DNA of 64,000 nucleotides from Gigaspora rosea (GCA_003550325.1 QKWP01000349.1:97388-161387); one strand, 5' to 3'. Shown: positions 1-11,946, counted from the first letter of the stretch. Notes: a model not told the origin generated them from the letters alone. Made by a program: numbers and translations.

Positions 1-104
1 CTTTGTCTTTGTTTTTTTTTTTAACATACTTTTTTTTGAAATTTTACTTTTTTTTTATTTTTTTTTTTATCCGGTAATCTGGGATGAAATTTTTGTAATA
101 TGGT

Positions 105-210
105 CAAAACACTGTGTAATCGTTAAAGATCTGTTAATCGTTATATATCGTTGTGATCAAAACACTGTGTAATCATTAAAGATCTGTTAATCGTTATATA
201 TTGTTTTAAA
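105..210. repeat. two-copy 53-bp tandem repeat
   Basis: The unit beginning CAAAACACTGTGTAATC occurs at 105 and again at 158 with few changes. Each copy contains the motif ATCGTTATATAT, which also recurs near 1980-2070. Confidence 0.8.
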
Positions 211-273
211 TAATTCCGATTATAATCGATTTGTAGATATCATATTGGCGGATTTGTAGATCACCCTAAAATT

Positions 274-330
274 TTTGACGCACCTAAATTTGATTATATG
301 TAGATCATTACACAATATAGGTGCGTCAAA
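274..330. repeat. 57-bp foldback with perfect 13-bp arms
   Basis: TTTGACGCACCTA at the left is answered by TAGGTGCGTCAAA at the right. It could be the remnant of a very short inverted-repeat element. Confidence 0.7.
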
Positions 331-853
331 CAGTTGACATCCAATCATATGCGCAGAATTTTAAAGACCCAGAAAATATGTTAGTTTTGAAACTTATAGT
401 TAAACGTCATTGATCATGCTATATACAAGATCCCCCAAAATGTTAGACCCACCATAATTTGCAAACTATGGAATCTTTACAGTGTATACTATATATTTCT
501 GTATTTATTGAAAATACAAGGACAGACAAGCAGAAATAAGAATGTCGATGATTGCTCTAAAAATCTTTTAATTTAAAACCACATCTTATGAATATGTAAT
601 TGAGTAGATTCCTTTTAATAGATTAGAAAACGTTCCAAAGTTCTGTAAAAGAAGATTTGACTCAGTGTTTTCAGCAACGTGGTAGGTGGCGAAGTGACAA
701 GGAGAATACTTAAAATCACGTAAGTTAGAGTAGTAGACGTAGAGATTTTCATAGCGGTAATATATTGCAAAATCAATATATTAATGATTTAATACCTTAT
801 ATTGCAGGTCTAGAGTTGGTTAGAAAGAAATATGAATCAGATAATATTTATGG

Positions 854-1012
854 CGTGTTGGAGCTATTATTACCTTATATTGTGCTACTAGTCCAGAAAT
901 CGAAGAGAAAAATTATCGTGGAAGGTATTTTGCCCCATTCGGTATAGAAGGTGAAAAATCTTCATATACTAAAGATGGTGACTTGGCTAAAATTTATCTT
1001 AGGTTGCTTTGA
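854..1012 (+). pseudogene. short-chain dehydrogenase/reductase C-terminal relic
   Basis: Frame 2 from 854 to the TGA at 1010-1012 encodes about 52 residues that include TLYCATSPEIEEKNYRGRYF and, further on, SSYTKDGDLAKIY. This is the pattern of the C-terminal end of retinol-dehydrogenase/WWOX-like SDR enzymes: the helix with CATSPE, then Y-R-G-K/R-Y-F-P. The Rossmann nucleotide-binding part and the catalytic Y-x3-K are absent and I find no upstream exon, so this is a detached fragment rather than a gene. Family assignment is by recognition of the motif, not by search. Confidence 0.6.
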
Positions 1013-2328
1013 AAGTATTACAGTCGAATTTTAAAATTTCTGAGAGAAATTTTAAATTCGACCTGTGTTGAGGTTATATGACAAAATATTAGTTCCAAAT
1101 TCGCAATATATTATGGGATCTGTATTATTTCACCGAAATTACTTCGAAGACACCCATTTTACCATTTACAAATGATTAATTTATTGAATAAAAGCAAAGC
1201 ATTATAGGTTTAAAGCAGAAAAATAATAGCGCTTTTTAATTATATATTCATAATATGCTATAAAATTGTATTAAAAGGTTTTTATAATGTCGCAATAAAT
1301 AAACTGAAATTTAAAATATATAACAGTAAATTTGTCTATTGCTTATTACATAAAATTTAAGAAATATAAATATTTGGTAATAAAATGCTTGCACGTTTTA
1401 CTTAAATTTGAATAATTTAAAAATTGACTAAATAATCTTAAAAATACACGTATGTGCATATACTACCTAAATTTGAAACTTGCCCTATTAGATCTTACAA
1501 CGAAACATATTACAGTAATGTGTGAAACTCGGCCAGCCAGGTCTTTATTTATATACCACCTATATATAAATAATTTGGAAGTTAATTAGCTGGATCTCTA
1601 AAAGCACGCAAACAAATATAATCTTACAAAAAATAACAATTCAAACGTATATTTTTTAATAATTTATAAAAAAAATGTACATACGACTTTTGCTATTCTT
1701 ATTCTTTCTTATTACTTCATTGGTATAATTGCGTTCATTGGTTTTATGATTGCGTTCATTGGTTTTTATATATATTTTAATATTTTTCTGGATAAGTCAA
1801 CGAATTTGACATGTGATCTGGGGTACTATTTTTATTTACACCCAATCAACATGTGACTTTTTGTAGATTATTAAAAATTTTGGAGACCAGTTGTGAGGCC
1901 CAATTACACAAATCCACGCATATGTATAACGATTTAATATAGAAAATGATATATATCGATTTAGATATATATCGATTTTTAACCGGTTAATCGATATATA
2001 TCGTTATTTTTTAATCGATATATATCGTTATTTTTTAATCGATATAAAACGATTAACTGTTATATATCGATTAATATCTATATATAAAATTTCCTGATGT
2101 AGAGATTACAACTAAAGATCTGTAAGATTACAGAGTAGGTTCTTATATTTTTTTTGTTTCTTCTTTTTATTCATTTTTTAGTAAATTAGTACTAACGTTT
2201 ATATTCAGGTTTATATCTAATATATTTGTCATCTATTTACGTTTTCTTTATCATTGGTATCGTATAGTTTGGAGTCTCTTTTACTGTTAGTGTTACTGTC
2301 GTTGGTTTGGAAACATGTTCGTTGCTAG
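1013..2328. other. AT-rich intergenic DNA
   Basis: No coding signal was seen. It contains many AATAAA-like strings after the SDR relic and an ATCGATATATATCGTT tandem repeat at 1940-2075. Confidence 0.4.
1940..2075. repeat. 24-bp tandem repeat of palindromic ATCGATATATATCGTT
   Basis: Units of about 24 bp, TTAATCGATATATATCGTTA plus a short T run, start near 1987 and 2011, with degenerate copies on both sides. The ATCGATATATATCGAT core is nearly self-complementary. Confidence 0.7.
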
Positions 2329-2612
2329 TAGAGTTCCTCAAATTCAAATCAAATCAAATATTGGATCAATTTGAATTTGATCAAATCAAATTGATTCTGA
2401 TTTGAATTTGCTTTGATTCAAATATTTGAATTTGAATTTGATTTGAATTTGAATTTTTAATAGTAATTTTCAAATCAAATCAAATATTTGTCAAATCAAA
2501 TCAAATAAGACCATATTTGAATTTGATCAAATCAAATATAGTCATTTGAATTTGAATTTGATCAAATATTTGATTCAAATATTTGAATATCAAATCAAAT
2601 TGTGGAACCCTA
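2329..2612. mobile_element. hAT-like non-autonomous element built of CAAAT repeats
   Basis: The element starts TAGAGTTCC and ends GGAACCCTA, giving short terminal inverted repeats. It is flanked by GTTGCTAG (2321-2328) and GTTGCTGG (2613-2620), an 8-bp target duplication with one change. The body consists almost only of degenerate CAAAT/ATTTG words, so both strands fold back on each other. A second copy with a perfect 8-bp duplication lies at 15924-16208. An 8-bp duplication and TAGGGTT-type ends are typical of hAT-superfamily elements; no transposase is present. Confidence 0.75.
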
Positions 2613-3204
2613 GTTGCTGGCGCATTACTTGGGCATAGGGGTCTAAATGGGTTGGGTTGGGTCGGGGTTGGGCCTGACTCGGGTCAGACCCACTTGGGTC
2701 AAAACCCGACCTGAGCAGACCTGCCTTATGTCAAACCCGACCCGAGTCTGACCCACCCCATGCCAAACCTGACCCAGGTTTGACCCGCCTCATATCAAAC
2801 CCGACCTGGGTCTGACCCAACCCAACCCAACCCAACCCAGGTTAAACCCGGGTCATCACCTTCTCTCTTCCCCTTTTTGATGTCCCAGTAAATAAATGAA
2901 AACCATTACTTATACTAAAAAAGGATTCTGCGAAAATCAGCATAGGCCATGCCCAAAACACTAATTAAACCATCCCTCATATATTTCATGTGATCGTACT
3001 GGTATATTGTAATTGTAAATAAATGAAAGGATTTTCAAAAATTAACATAGTGTATCAAAAAGTTGAACAGAACTATCCCTCTCACATTTCATGTGATCGT
3101 ACTAGTATTATGAATCAGTTTTCAATAAAAGTTAGCTAAAATTTAAAATCATTTATCGTAATAATGAAGTATTACAAAATGAAATCAGATTATCACTTCA
3201 TCAA

Positions 3205-3260
3205 AGTAAATGATTGGCTTACATGTGCCACTGTGGGCACATGTAAGCCAGTCATTTACT
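3205..3260. repeat. 56-bp perfect-arm hairpin
   Basis: AGTAAATGATTGGCTTACAT and its downstream complement form arms of about 25 bp with two mismatches around a short loop. A related string, ACATGTTAGCCAATCATTTG, occurs at about 37913-37932. Any reading frame starting here begins inside the hairpin and is not credible. Confidence 0.75.
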
Positions 3261-3887
3261 AAGGAAGAACGAATTTTTGCAATATATAATTATCTTATGA
3301 CCGTTTTATACATAAAATTGCTGAGTGGGGTTTCGGGTGAAATTTTGGCAGTTATTACCTCTCATTACGAAATAATGACATGGGGTTGCTATTTTGGGGG
3401 ATCCCTAATTTTCCCACTAGCTAGTCGTATATAAATGCAGTCTCTAAAGCAGATTACGTCACTTTTCATCAACCAAAACTTTATACTGCTTTAACGATAT
3501 GTTTTATTTAACATGCATGTCATTATTTGATCGAATTGAAAATTCAAAAGCAGATTATATATATTTTGTCCAATCAAAAGCAAGCTTTCTATGAACTGTT
3601 TGGAAAAATCCCTTAATTAAAATAATCTTTTAGTTCATTAGCATGTAATACTGTATGACCAAATTAATAATAATTTGTTTAATTAAATAAAGTTACTGCT
3701 CCATTGATATTGGGATAGGTAATTAAATGAATGAAAATTTATTAATAAACGCACAATTTATTTTCATACTGATTATTTAAGTTATTAACTATTACTATCA
3801 AACAATAGATCATTAGAAATTATTATGACTAATTAATAACAATTGTATGATTTATTATATTGTTGTATTTGTTTTTATAGACTAAGT

Positions 3888-4208
3888 ATATATATTATAG
3901 CCTTGATTGTTTAATAACTAAATTAACCATTAACCAGGGCAAACTACCAAAAAGTGCGGGTCATGTGATGATATCTATAATAATGCACAATCATTAATAA
4001 TTGTATTATTATAAAACCTGCATTTTTTGTGGTCACCCTTGGTTAATTCGTTTAAATAATTGAAATCAAACCGCGATTAGAANGTATATATATTATAGCC
4101 TTGATTGTTTAATAACTGAATTAACCAGGGCAAACCACCAAAAGTGCGGGTCATGTGGTCACCCTTGGTTAATTCGTTTAAATAATTGAAATCAAACCGC
4201 GATTAGAA
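3888..4208. repeat. direct duplication joined by a single N
   Basis: Sequence 3888-4082 (GTATATATATTATAGCC to CCGCGATTAGAA) is repeated after the lone N at 4083 as 4084-4208. The second copy lacks about 70 bp found in the first (roughly 3967-4030) and differs at a few bases. This probably marks an assembly join of two alleles or copies rather than a natural tandem repeat. Confidence 0.7.
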
Positions 4209-5111
4209 AAAGAACCAAGTAAGAGCAAATAACCAACAAATTTATTTATTTATTATTATTATTTTTTTTGATTATATGAATAGTAAATTACGTAAAATAA
4301 TATCAGATATTGAATATAAACAAGGAAAATAACCCAAAAAAGGTTAATGATTGGGTTGCTTTATTTGGAAAGTAGGTAATTATTTTAATTGAGTCAAGAC
4401 TAATTGGCATTTTTTTTATATTGTCTACAATTGAAAAACCTATTCTTTGCCCAGCAAAGTAAAAAAATAGTTTGTCAATCTATCCAGCCCATATGCCAAT
4501 CTTTTAACTCACTGCCGCCTTTAACATAAAACAGGTAATGATCATGTGAAAAAATGTACACCAATTAGCTTTAAGATTTTGCCTTTGATTTAGATGCCAG
4601 TAAAACCATACGTTCCTGGTAATTCCGATCTGAGATCGCTGTATACATACTTTAAAATGATGCAGATCCGATCACTAGATCACGAAAATTCTGCCTGTAA
4701 AAATTGTATATACGTACGAAGTTCTTTATGTTAGATGAATACTTTTTTATAATAAATTATTTATTTATTTATTTATTTTTGCAATGAAATGGTTTCGTCA
4801 TGTGTCACCTATCATTAACCCGGGTCTGACCTGACCCAGGTTTTTTCTGGCCGGGTCTGACCCAACCCAGGTTTTTTCTGACCCGTGTCTAACCCAACCC
4901 AGATTTGATCTGACCCAGCCTGACCCGGGTTGGGTCAGACTCGCCTTAACTAAGACCCCTACTTGGGCATTCGTATTTAAATTGTACAGCAAAGTATCAG
5001 TTTCTATTTTTTTTTGCTTTAGCGTTGTATTCATGCAGTACTAATTCTTTTCAGGTTCAGAATAGGTAACTGTTGCGACTTGCTTTTTTGGTGCGTTAAT
5101 GGATACGTTCG

Positions 5112-5291
5112 TAGGACCCCGAAATATACATAGATAGGTGGTTAATTATGGGTTACTAAAAAAGGAAAAATCTGCAAAAAAAACTTCAAAAATAAGCAAA
5201 AAAATTACTATAAATAGAAAAGATTAGCATAAAAAACCTCAAAAATAAGCAAACTCCTATCTGACCTGTCTATGTATATTTCGGGGTCCTA
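5112..5291. mobile_element. MITE with GGACCCCGAAATATACATAG ends
   Basis: TAGGACCCCGAAATATACAT at the left is mirrored by ATGTATATTTCGGGGTCCTA at the right, consistent with a TA target site. The interior carries two copies of CAAAAATAAGCAAA. A diverged copy with the same interior lies at 24088-24261. Confidence 0.8.
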
Positions 5292-5567
5292 CATTTGTCA
5301 TTGGTGCTGAGTTTGTGATGCTGTGTTGGCACTTTTTTCGTCGTTTTGTTCATGTTAGTAGAGTTTGTTTGTACTGTATAAGTCGTTGTTTTGGATAGAA
5401 TTTAAGTGCCCTTTCTGGAGCTCGCTTATATTCTTTTGTGGCATTATTTTTAGTGTTTTTCAGAGTTTACTTACTTGATCACGTCGGTTTCATAGCGTCG
5501 ACTTTGGTGTCATTTTGTAGTTTCGCTTCTGAGTTCTTGATATTGTATTACTATATGATGGTAGTTA

Positions 5568-5670
5568 ATAGTTAGGGTTAGGCTAATATAATAGAATTAG
5601 TTAGTTGTTTTAAGGTAGTTAATGGTTAGGGTTAGGGTAATATAATAGAATTAGATAGTTTTATAATTAT
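5568..5670. repeat. two-copy tandem repeat with interstitial TTAGGG
   Basis: GGTAGTTAATAGTTAGGGTT at 5568 recurs near 5614 as GGTAGTTAATGGTTAGGGTT, each followed by AATATAATAGAATTAG. The TTAGGG words are too few to be a telomere. Confidence 0.75.
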
Positions 5671-5908
5671 TGTATTTTGTTAGGGTTAATTAATAGTATT
5701 ATAATTATTATTAATAAAATAAAAATAATTAGAAATTTATAAAAATATAGCAATTTTCTGATATATTAGTATTTGGTAAATGAATTTTTTTTTAATAATA
5801 ATAAAGAAACATATATGTATGTATATATTATATAATATATATATATTAGTTATGAAATCATAGTATATTAAAATCTGTAAAAATTTTTAAAAGAGTTTTA
5901 CTAAAACA

Positions 5909-6244
5909 CACTTATGGTGTTTTACACTATGTTATACAAAACGATTAGAATAGCCAATAAAAATTTAAGATCAGGTGTAATAAAAATTTCGTTTCTTTGT
6001 TTATTTTTTTAAAAAAACGGTCATATTTCAAAATTTTGCTTATGAAACCATCTTTGGGGCTCTAATAAAAAAAATTCCTTGCTAAATTTTGTACTGTATA
6101 TACTAATGCCCGCCAAAATCTCAGGCCTAACCCTAACCCTAAAGTAATTCAAATTTATTTTTTGTTTTATAAAAGTTTATTTTTTTGTTTTTGTTACACA
6201 GATTTGCAAATCTAATTTACCTATAGTGGTAAAACACCATAGTG
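5909..6244. mobile_element. MITE of the telomere-motif family (copy 1)
   Basis: The ends CACTTATGGTGTTTTACACT and AGTGGTAAAACACCATAGTG are imperfect inverted repeats. The interior, read on the minus strand, has TTAGGGTTAGG followed by a T-rich segment also found in the elements at 13313, 35887 and 42484 (an AAAATTT.GCAAGGAATTTT-like core and an ACCTGAT word near the end). Confidence 0.75.
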
Positions 6245-6277
6245 CATTTTATAATAATTGTTTAAAAATATACAGTT

Positions 6278-6500
6278 CTGCAGAATTTTTTTCTTTGGCG
6301 ACCGCTGGCAGGATCACAGATCTTCACAAATTTTTAGTAATTGATTTTTTAAAAAATCTGTGCAGATTTGCACAATAATGATGTCTGCGCAGAAAATAAA
6401 AAAATTTCTTCAACAATCGCTAGCAGAGTCACAGATCTGCATTAATTTTTAATACTGTAATAGTTTTTTTAAAAAATCTGCGCAAATCTGCACTATAAAA
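6278..6500. repeat. two-copy direct repeat of about 107 bp
   Basis: CTGCAGAATTTTTTTCTTTG and CTGCGCAGAAAATAAAAAAA start two copies that share TCACAGATCT, a T-rich tract and AAAAAATCTG(T/C)GCA. No coding potential was seen. Confidence 0.65.
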
Positions 6501-7624
6501 ACTTTCCCAATGATGTTACTACAAGTCTATAAGATTATTAATTAAATTTTTTATAGAAATTTTTTTTCCTCTTTAACAGGCTTACTAGTACTTTATTAAA
6601 TTATTTTACAGTAGAAAATTGAATACAAAGTTCAATTATTTAAACTAATTTTTAATTAATTTCCAAGTCTAACCCTACCCGGCTGCCTCAAAGGTACTCA
6701 GATGTGCTTGTTGCACTAATTTTTTATAAGAAAAACTAGAACATTTAGCTAATACCATTAAGCAGGATTCTTTTTAAATCCCTCTCACCTAGATTGATAT
6801 CTGGTATATGTATCATATACTTAAACCAAACAAAAGAAAAAAAAAAGACAAATAAAAGAAATAAAAAAGTAAAAAAAAGGAGAAAACACAACAAAACCTA
6901 TATAACTACCAAAAAAGACAAAAAAAAGAAAAAACAATACAAGATGAAAGAAACAAAGAAAATTCTGTAATGACAAGATAAGCTAAAAAAACAAATAAAG
7001 AAAAATACTAAGTCTAAACCTAAATCTAAATCTATGTAAAACTTAAAAATTATTTAATGCTGCATGAAGTAAAATTTATCAAAGCATTAAATGTATATTA
7101 AAACAAGATGTACCTTCTAAAATTTTCTGAAAATAAATTCATTACGAAGTTTTCCTCCAATCTACCTCACATGTCATTTATTGTTTATTTCACAGAACTC
7201 AAAACTTACTCGTGACTTGCTTCTAATTCCATATTAACTATTGTGCTGCATTTCATACTAACTATTATGCTATTTTATTATACTACGTTTATTCATTCTA
7301 CCTATTGCGCTATATTTGTTCCTAAAGAAACTTACCAAAAAAATAAGAACGTTAATATTAAAAAATAAATAAATAATAAAATACTAACATGCTACATTCC
7401 ATATCAGCATATTAACAATTGTGCTGCATTCTATATTAAAATTATTATGCTATGTCTATTCTAACTATTGTGATATATTCCATTTTAACTATCATATTAT
7501 ATTAGTTATTCTAATTATCATGCAATATTCCTAAAAAAGAATCACCAAGAAAATAAGAAACATTAATACTGAAAATAAAAAATAAAATACTATCATGCTA
7601 TATCCTATATTACAATTGTACTTA
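6501..7624. other. AT-rich low-complexity DNA
   Basis: No gene was seen. A-rich tracts (6820-6970) are followed by a degenerate array of TATTCTAACTATTGTGCTAT-like words (7200-7540). The same words continue at 12366-12440, on the other side of the transposon at 7625-12365, so that element appears to sit inside this array. Confidence 0.5.
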
Positions 7625-8100
7625 GAGGGCTGCCAGAAATCACCTGATTTCAGTTTACTATAAGGGCTACCCTCCTCCCCCCACCTGACCAGAGCAAAAA
7701 AAAAAAGATCTGAACAAGGATACAAATCCTTTATCTCCAACCGGCCATATAATTCTAATATGAACCTGATTTAAACCAGATATTTGTTGCAAATAAAGAC
7801 TTTTAGGATACGAGTCAGGTTCATAGACATTCAATACAAGTCAGAATATCGAACAATTTACTTATAGAGATATCGGCATTCTGATATGGTATTTGAACTC
7901 CTGTATGAACCTGATTTGTATATCTGTTTCAAATCAAGTTCATATCAGAATTATGTAATCTTTCTTTCAAAGAGTTGCTGAGTATACTTATCACCAAAAC
8001 TTTTGACCCGAGCAAGAACAGGAACCTCAAGAGAAAAAAACTGTAATACCAGTTGGAGATCTGTGCGATTCACCAACATTTGATCATGGCTTTTTTTCTA

Positions 8101-8206
8101 TTCCACTTTCCAAAAGTCTACCTTCCCGAGGTCCACACCTTCCCAAAGTCCACCTTCTCGAAGTTCACCTTCCCGAAGTTCACTTTCCCAAAGTCCACCT
8201 TCTCGA
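8101..8206. repeat. 15-bp tandem repeat CACCTTCCCGAAGTT
   Basis: Four clean units (CACCTTCTCGAAGTT, CACCTTCCCGAAGTT, CACTTTCCCAAAGTC, CACCTTCTCGAAATG) follow less regular ones. The base composition is much richer in C than the surroundings. Confidence 0.8.
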
Positions 8207-8419
8207 AATGCTATTGATCCGATTCTATAATTTTTCCGGATCATTTCTGATTTTGTTCGTTTTATCTGAAAATCACTTTACCAACAACTTAGTTCGTGAC
8301 AGTTTATTTCTGGACATTGTCGTTAGAGACAGGTTTAGAATAGAGTTAAGGTTAGTGCAATTTTTAGAAAACTTAAGATTGTCAGTGAAATGGCGATCCA
8401 TTTATGTCCCGTTAGTAAA

Positions 8420-8662
8420 ATGTGAATTGGCGTTGTAAGGGATTTATGTAAGGCATTTGTTCATTACCAAAAACCAGCAGAGATGGGGAATGCTACTGGA
8501 ACGTGTAATGTTGGATACTGTTATGTTCATGGAATCGGAGTTGAAACGAATATACGTAAAGCACGCATGTATTATCAAAAAGCAGCGGAAATGGAAGATA
8601 TATATGCACTCGACCTTGGCAAAATGGTTCAGAAAAATGGTCTTCGGGAAGTTAGCCCGTAA
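8420..8662 (+). pseudogene. Sel1-repeat fragment
   Basis: Frame 2 reads IGVVRDLCKAFVHYQKPAEM, then GNATGTCNVGYCYVHGIGVE and ARMYYQKAAEM, ending at TAA 8660-8662. These are one and a half Sel1-like repeats (the 36-residue pattern A-x3-YxKAAEMGN-x6-LGxCY-x-GxGV). An upstream TGA sits at 8423-8425. It is related to the Sel1 parts of the pseudogenes at 42102 and 43272 and is a detached piece without a kinase domain. Confidence 0.75.
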
Positions 8663-9398
8663 CTTTTTGCACCATCATGTGCACGCGCACTATTATAATT
8701 AAAATTTACCCCTATTGGCATTGGTTTAAATAAAACAAGCTAATTTAATGCAGCTGTGGGGAAAAAATATATGTGTAAATGCAGTTTATTTAAACCAATG
8801 CAGAGGTATAGGATCGGGCCATGTCAATTTTGGATTTGAACCGCATAGAATCGATTACAAGCATGTATAAGAAATGTATAAAATTGACTTGGATATTGTA
8901 TATGAAAAATGAAAAGCCTTGTATTTTTGGTCATTAAGTTTATTAAATTTTAATTAAAAACTGTGACCAGGCTCTCACTCTTAAAAATAATTCGCTTCAC
9001 GAATTTTACAGGAGGGTCACTAAAATTTTTTATAATCTTGGGTAAAATTTATCAATTCCGATGTACTCAGACATGACCCCCTTGTATGAGTTATATTAAT
9101 ACGGTCAATTTGAATAATAAATTATCAACACCACATATATTTCGAAATAGAATGGAATTTAGAAGAATTTTGTTCTGCATTTTTGGTTTGATGTACCGAG
9201 TAAATAATAATCTAAACAAAATAAAAAAAATTAATTATTGAGATGCAGTAAAAATATAATTGAATAAATACTTATCTGTAATCATATTAATTATAAAAAA
9301 GCTGATTTTTACTAATCAAAAAGTATAAAAAAAAAATAAAAAATTACATAAAACGTAATAAAAAAAAACATATATTAAACCCTTTCGAATAAGTTTTA
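8663..9398. other. gene-free spacer inside the transposon
   Basis: It holds AT-rich DNA with a short AAAATTTACCC / TTTAAATAAA inverted pair near 8700-8800. No coding sequence was recognised. Confidence 0.35.
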
Positions 9399-11669
9399 GT
9401 GCTAAATTTTGTTATTGAAATGCAAACGTTTTTAAGTATGCCAAAATTCAATAAAAAGCTGTTATATCTGGATGCAAATACCTTGTATCAACATTTTATG
9501 AATGCCTTTGCTTATAATCAAATAGTTCCAACTACGAATCCATCGCCATCAAAACCTAAATTAGTCGAAAAAGGAAATAAAAAATGGCGTGAGATCAAAA
9601 AAAAGGCGATGACATTATTCAAGAAGAAATACGAATTTTTTTGAATACTCCAATTCCGTTGCAAGCAATCGGAGTCAGTATGAATTCTGGTCATCGTAAA
9701 TCGTCTCAACTCAGTAATTTAGTATCTACTCCGCTTTCTTCTTCCATTTTTAAAGAATATGAAATACGTCCCAATGCTTCTGCTCAAAAAGCTTCACATG
9801 AAAAATTAAAACAGCAAGAAATAAGATTACTGAATTCAAATCTTTGTACAATATAGCTTCAGATACTAGTATTAGAAGCGATCTTGCTGTTAGAATACAA
9901 GAGCAAAAGGATATCATTGGAACCAACAATAAAAAATCGAAGAACTTAAACGACATGCAGCAAATCAAGCCCGGATGATAGCTAAAAAACAAAAACAACT
10001 TGAAGAAGAAGGTATTGTTGAACAATGGGAGGGTGCTGAAAGACCATCAATTCTTGTACAAAACCCAGACCTTTTCAAACATATTCATGATTGCATTGAA
10101 TATGGCGAAGCAGATAAAAAAAGAAAAAAATAATAATAAAAGTTAGAACTATCAAACATTTAAAAGGTAAACTCGAAGAAAAATATAACCTTTATATTAG
10201 TAGACAAACTCTGTCGACCTACCTTTGGCCAAAACATCCGAATACTTTTGCAGCAAAACGGCACCACCACCCCGCATTAGTACAAATTCAATCGGTATTA
10301 CGAGATGAAAAATAGGATCATCCAGATAGTCATTATTGTCTTGCTTCTGTAAAAAATGCCCAGACGTTTGCTTCAACCTTTCACAATCATTCCATAATAA
10401 TATTCCAAGACGATAAGTCAAAGGTTCCTTTGGGGATTCCTGCAGTTGAACGAATATTCAAGTCAATCGAAACAATAAACGAACCTGTTTCTATACCTGA
10501 CCATAATTTTCTTTTAGGCAGGAAAATGAAACTGATTCCATCCGTATATCTTTTAATAAATCCAAATGATACGAATGATAGTTTTCGTTCAGAACACCTT
10601 ACAATTTACATTTGACCCGAATATTTTGTAGGTACAACTACATTGACACATATGGCTGATTTGATTTCAATAACGAATTCGGAAGACTATGATGAAGTTA
10701 TCCGCATTGAAGAAAAAATTAAGCCGTTGTGGGTTTTATTAGTAGATGGTGGGCCGGATGAAAATCCAAAACACCTAAAAAATATCATAGAATATTGTAA
10801 ACTTTTTCATTTCTTGGACCTCGATTACTTGACTGTTCGTACCCATGCACCTGGTCAGTCTCCTTTTAATCCTGTGAAAAGAGGCATGGCACCTCTCTCG
10901 TCGAAGTTAGCTAGAATCGTATTACCTATAGATTATTATGGTACTCATCTCAATTCTTAGGGAAAAGTTATTAATGAAGAATTGGCAAAAGAATATTTTT
11001 GTTTCTCAGGTATAGTTTTAAAAACTAATCTACTTACTTAATGCAAAATTATAACTTTCGGACATAATTCTATTCCCAGGAGAAAAGCTTTGTGATATTT
11101 GGCAACGTGATCAAAGTCATGGAAGAAATGTTAGAGCTACATATGTAGATACGCATATTAATATGTTTGATAATGATGAAATCTCATGGCAATGGATTGA
11201 AGACCACTGTCAAATTTGTCACTATTTGCTCGATATTCGTAAATGTAGAAATATAAATTGTTGTAAGCCATCCCGCATACCTGAAGCAACTACTTTATTA
11301 GAAGAAAACAATGGATTCTTACCCCCAATGATTAAAGAACGTGATCAGCATTTTTTAAATCCTATTCATATTCTTGAATACTTCGATCGAGTCAAAATTC
11401 CACCCTACGACAAATATTGTCTGACTATTTCAGAAGAAATGCATCAGCGTTTATGTTGTTCAGAATGTGGAAAGTATTTCCCTACCTTGAATTTTGTTCA
11501 AAAACATAAACAGTCTCAACATTCTGCTCGTAAATCTCGAAATTCTAATTCAGCAACACATGAGTTTATATACTCTCAACCCTATGTGCTTATAGAGCCA
11601 TATGTGCCTATACAATCTGAAGAAATTGATTTCAAATATAGCCTTTCCGATAGTGAAACGCTTAGATAA
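9399..11669 (+). pseudogene. DDE transposase-like protein with C2H2 finger
   Basis: Several collinear plus-strand pieces make one degenerate gene. Pieces at 9399-9644 and 9641-9856 are the N-terminal region (different frames, overlapping, so a frameshift near 9620-9645). Pieces at 10430-10615 and 10643-10960 share one frame and are separated by a single TGA (10613-10615). They hold WVLLVDGGPDENPKH and YLTVRTHAPGQSPFNPVKRG, which look like an RNase-H-fold transposase core. After THLNS comes a TAG (10958-10960), then in the same frame GKVINEELAKEYF. An intron of about 70 bp (GTATAG near 11009 to CCCAG near 11081) joins to GEKLCDIWQRD. The last piece, 11163-11669, has a cysteine cluster (Cys16, 19, 28, 33, 34) and a C2H2 finger (Cys99, Cys102, His115, His120). 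I recognise the family as one abundant in arbuscular mycorrhizal fungi, but no catalytic triad is proven. Confidence 0.6.
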
Positions 11670-11860
11670 AGAAAAGTATAGTTAGAATGAATAGCAGTTA
11701 GTATTCTAACAGGTAAAGAAAGTGTTTAAATAAAAAGTGTGGAGTTACAAGAATAAAAGAATACTTGAGTTTTAAAAAGATCGTATTATTAATTTCTCAT
11801 GCATGGAGTACATGCATATTTATTTAAAATAAAAATTATTATTATAATTTTATAATAAAA

Positions 11861-11946
11861 AACAGGAGGGAACGTACCCGATCCAAAGTGAATCCCAAAA
11901 CTGAAATTATTTATATTAGTTTTAATTTATCACGTTCCCTCCTGTT
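11861..11946. mobile_element. 86-bp micro-MITE
   Basis: AACAGGAGGGAACGT and its exact complement ACGTTCCCTCCTGTT bound an 86-bp AT-rich body. It abuts the long foldback that starts at 11947. Confidence 0.75.

Larger units (their letters stand above)
1..853. other. AT-rich intergenic DNA with short repeats
   Basis: No gene is visible. The stretch holds a two-copy 53-bp direct repeat (105-210) and a small perfect inverted repeat (274-330), listed separately. A reading frame beginning near 765 overlaps the dehydrogenase relic in another frame and is not supported. Confidence 0.5.
2637..4959. mobile_element. 2.3-kb element with 11-bp target duplication and GGGTTGGGTC arms
   Basis: The 11-mer TACTTGGGCAT occurs exactly at 2626-2636 and 4960-4970. 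Between these copies the sequence starts AGGGGTCT and ends with its complement AGACCCCT. The two ends (about 2637-2850 and 4798-4959) are degenerate arrays of GGGTTGGGTC/GACCCAACCC words in inverted orientation. The interior is AT-rich with no transposase. The target-duplication length suits a Mutator-like element, which is an inference. The reading frame at 4798-5034 is made of the repeat and is not a gene. Confidence 0.6.
4971..5908. other. AT-rich intergenic DNA
   Basis: No gene was seen. It contains the TIR element at 5112-5291 and the two-copy repeat at 5568-5670. Confidence 0.4.

Noticed and set aside
3210..3434. 74-codon plus-strand frame
   Set aside because: Starts inside a perfect hairpin, has no homology pattern and is in AT-rich repeat DNA.
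4798..5034. 78-codon minus-strand frame with VRHGSE/VGSDP repeats
   Set aside because: The peptide is only a translation of the GACCCAACCC repeat.
5568..6145. TTAGGG/CCCTAA words as a telomere
   Set aside because: Only two or three units each, inside repeated elements, far from the window ends and with both orientations present.
7531..7740. 69-codon minus-strand frame
   Set aside because: Spans the transposon terminus and a low-complexity array; hydrophobic composition comes from A/T tracts.
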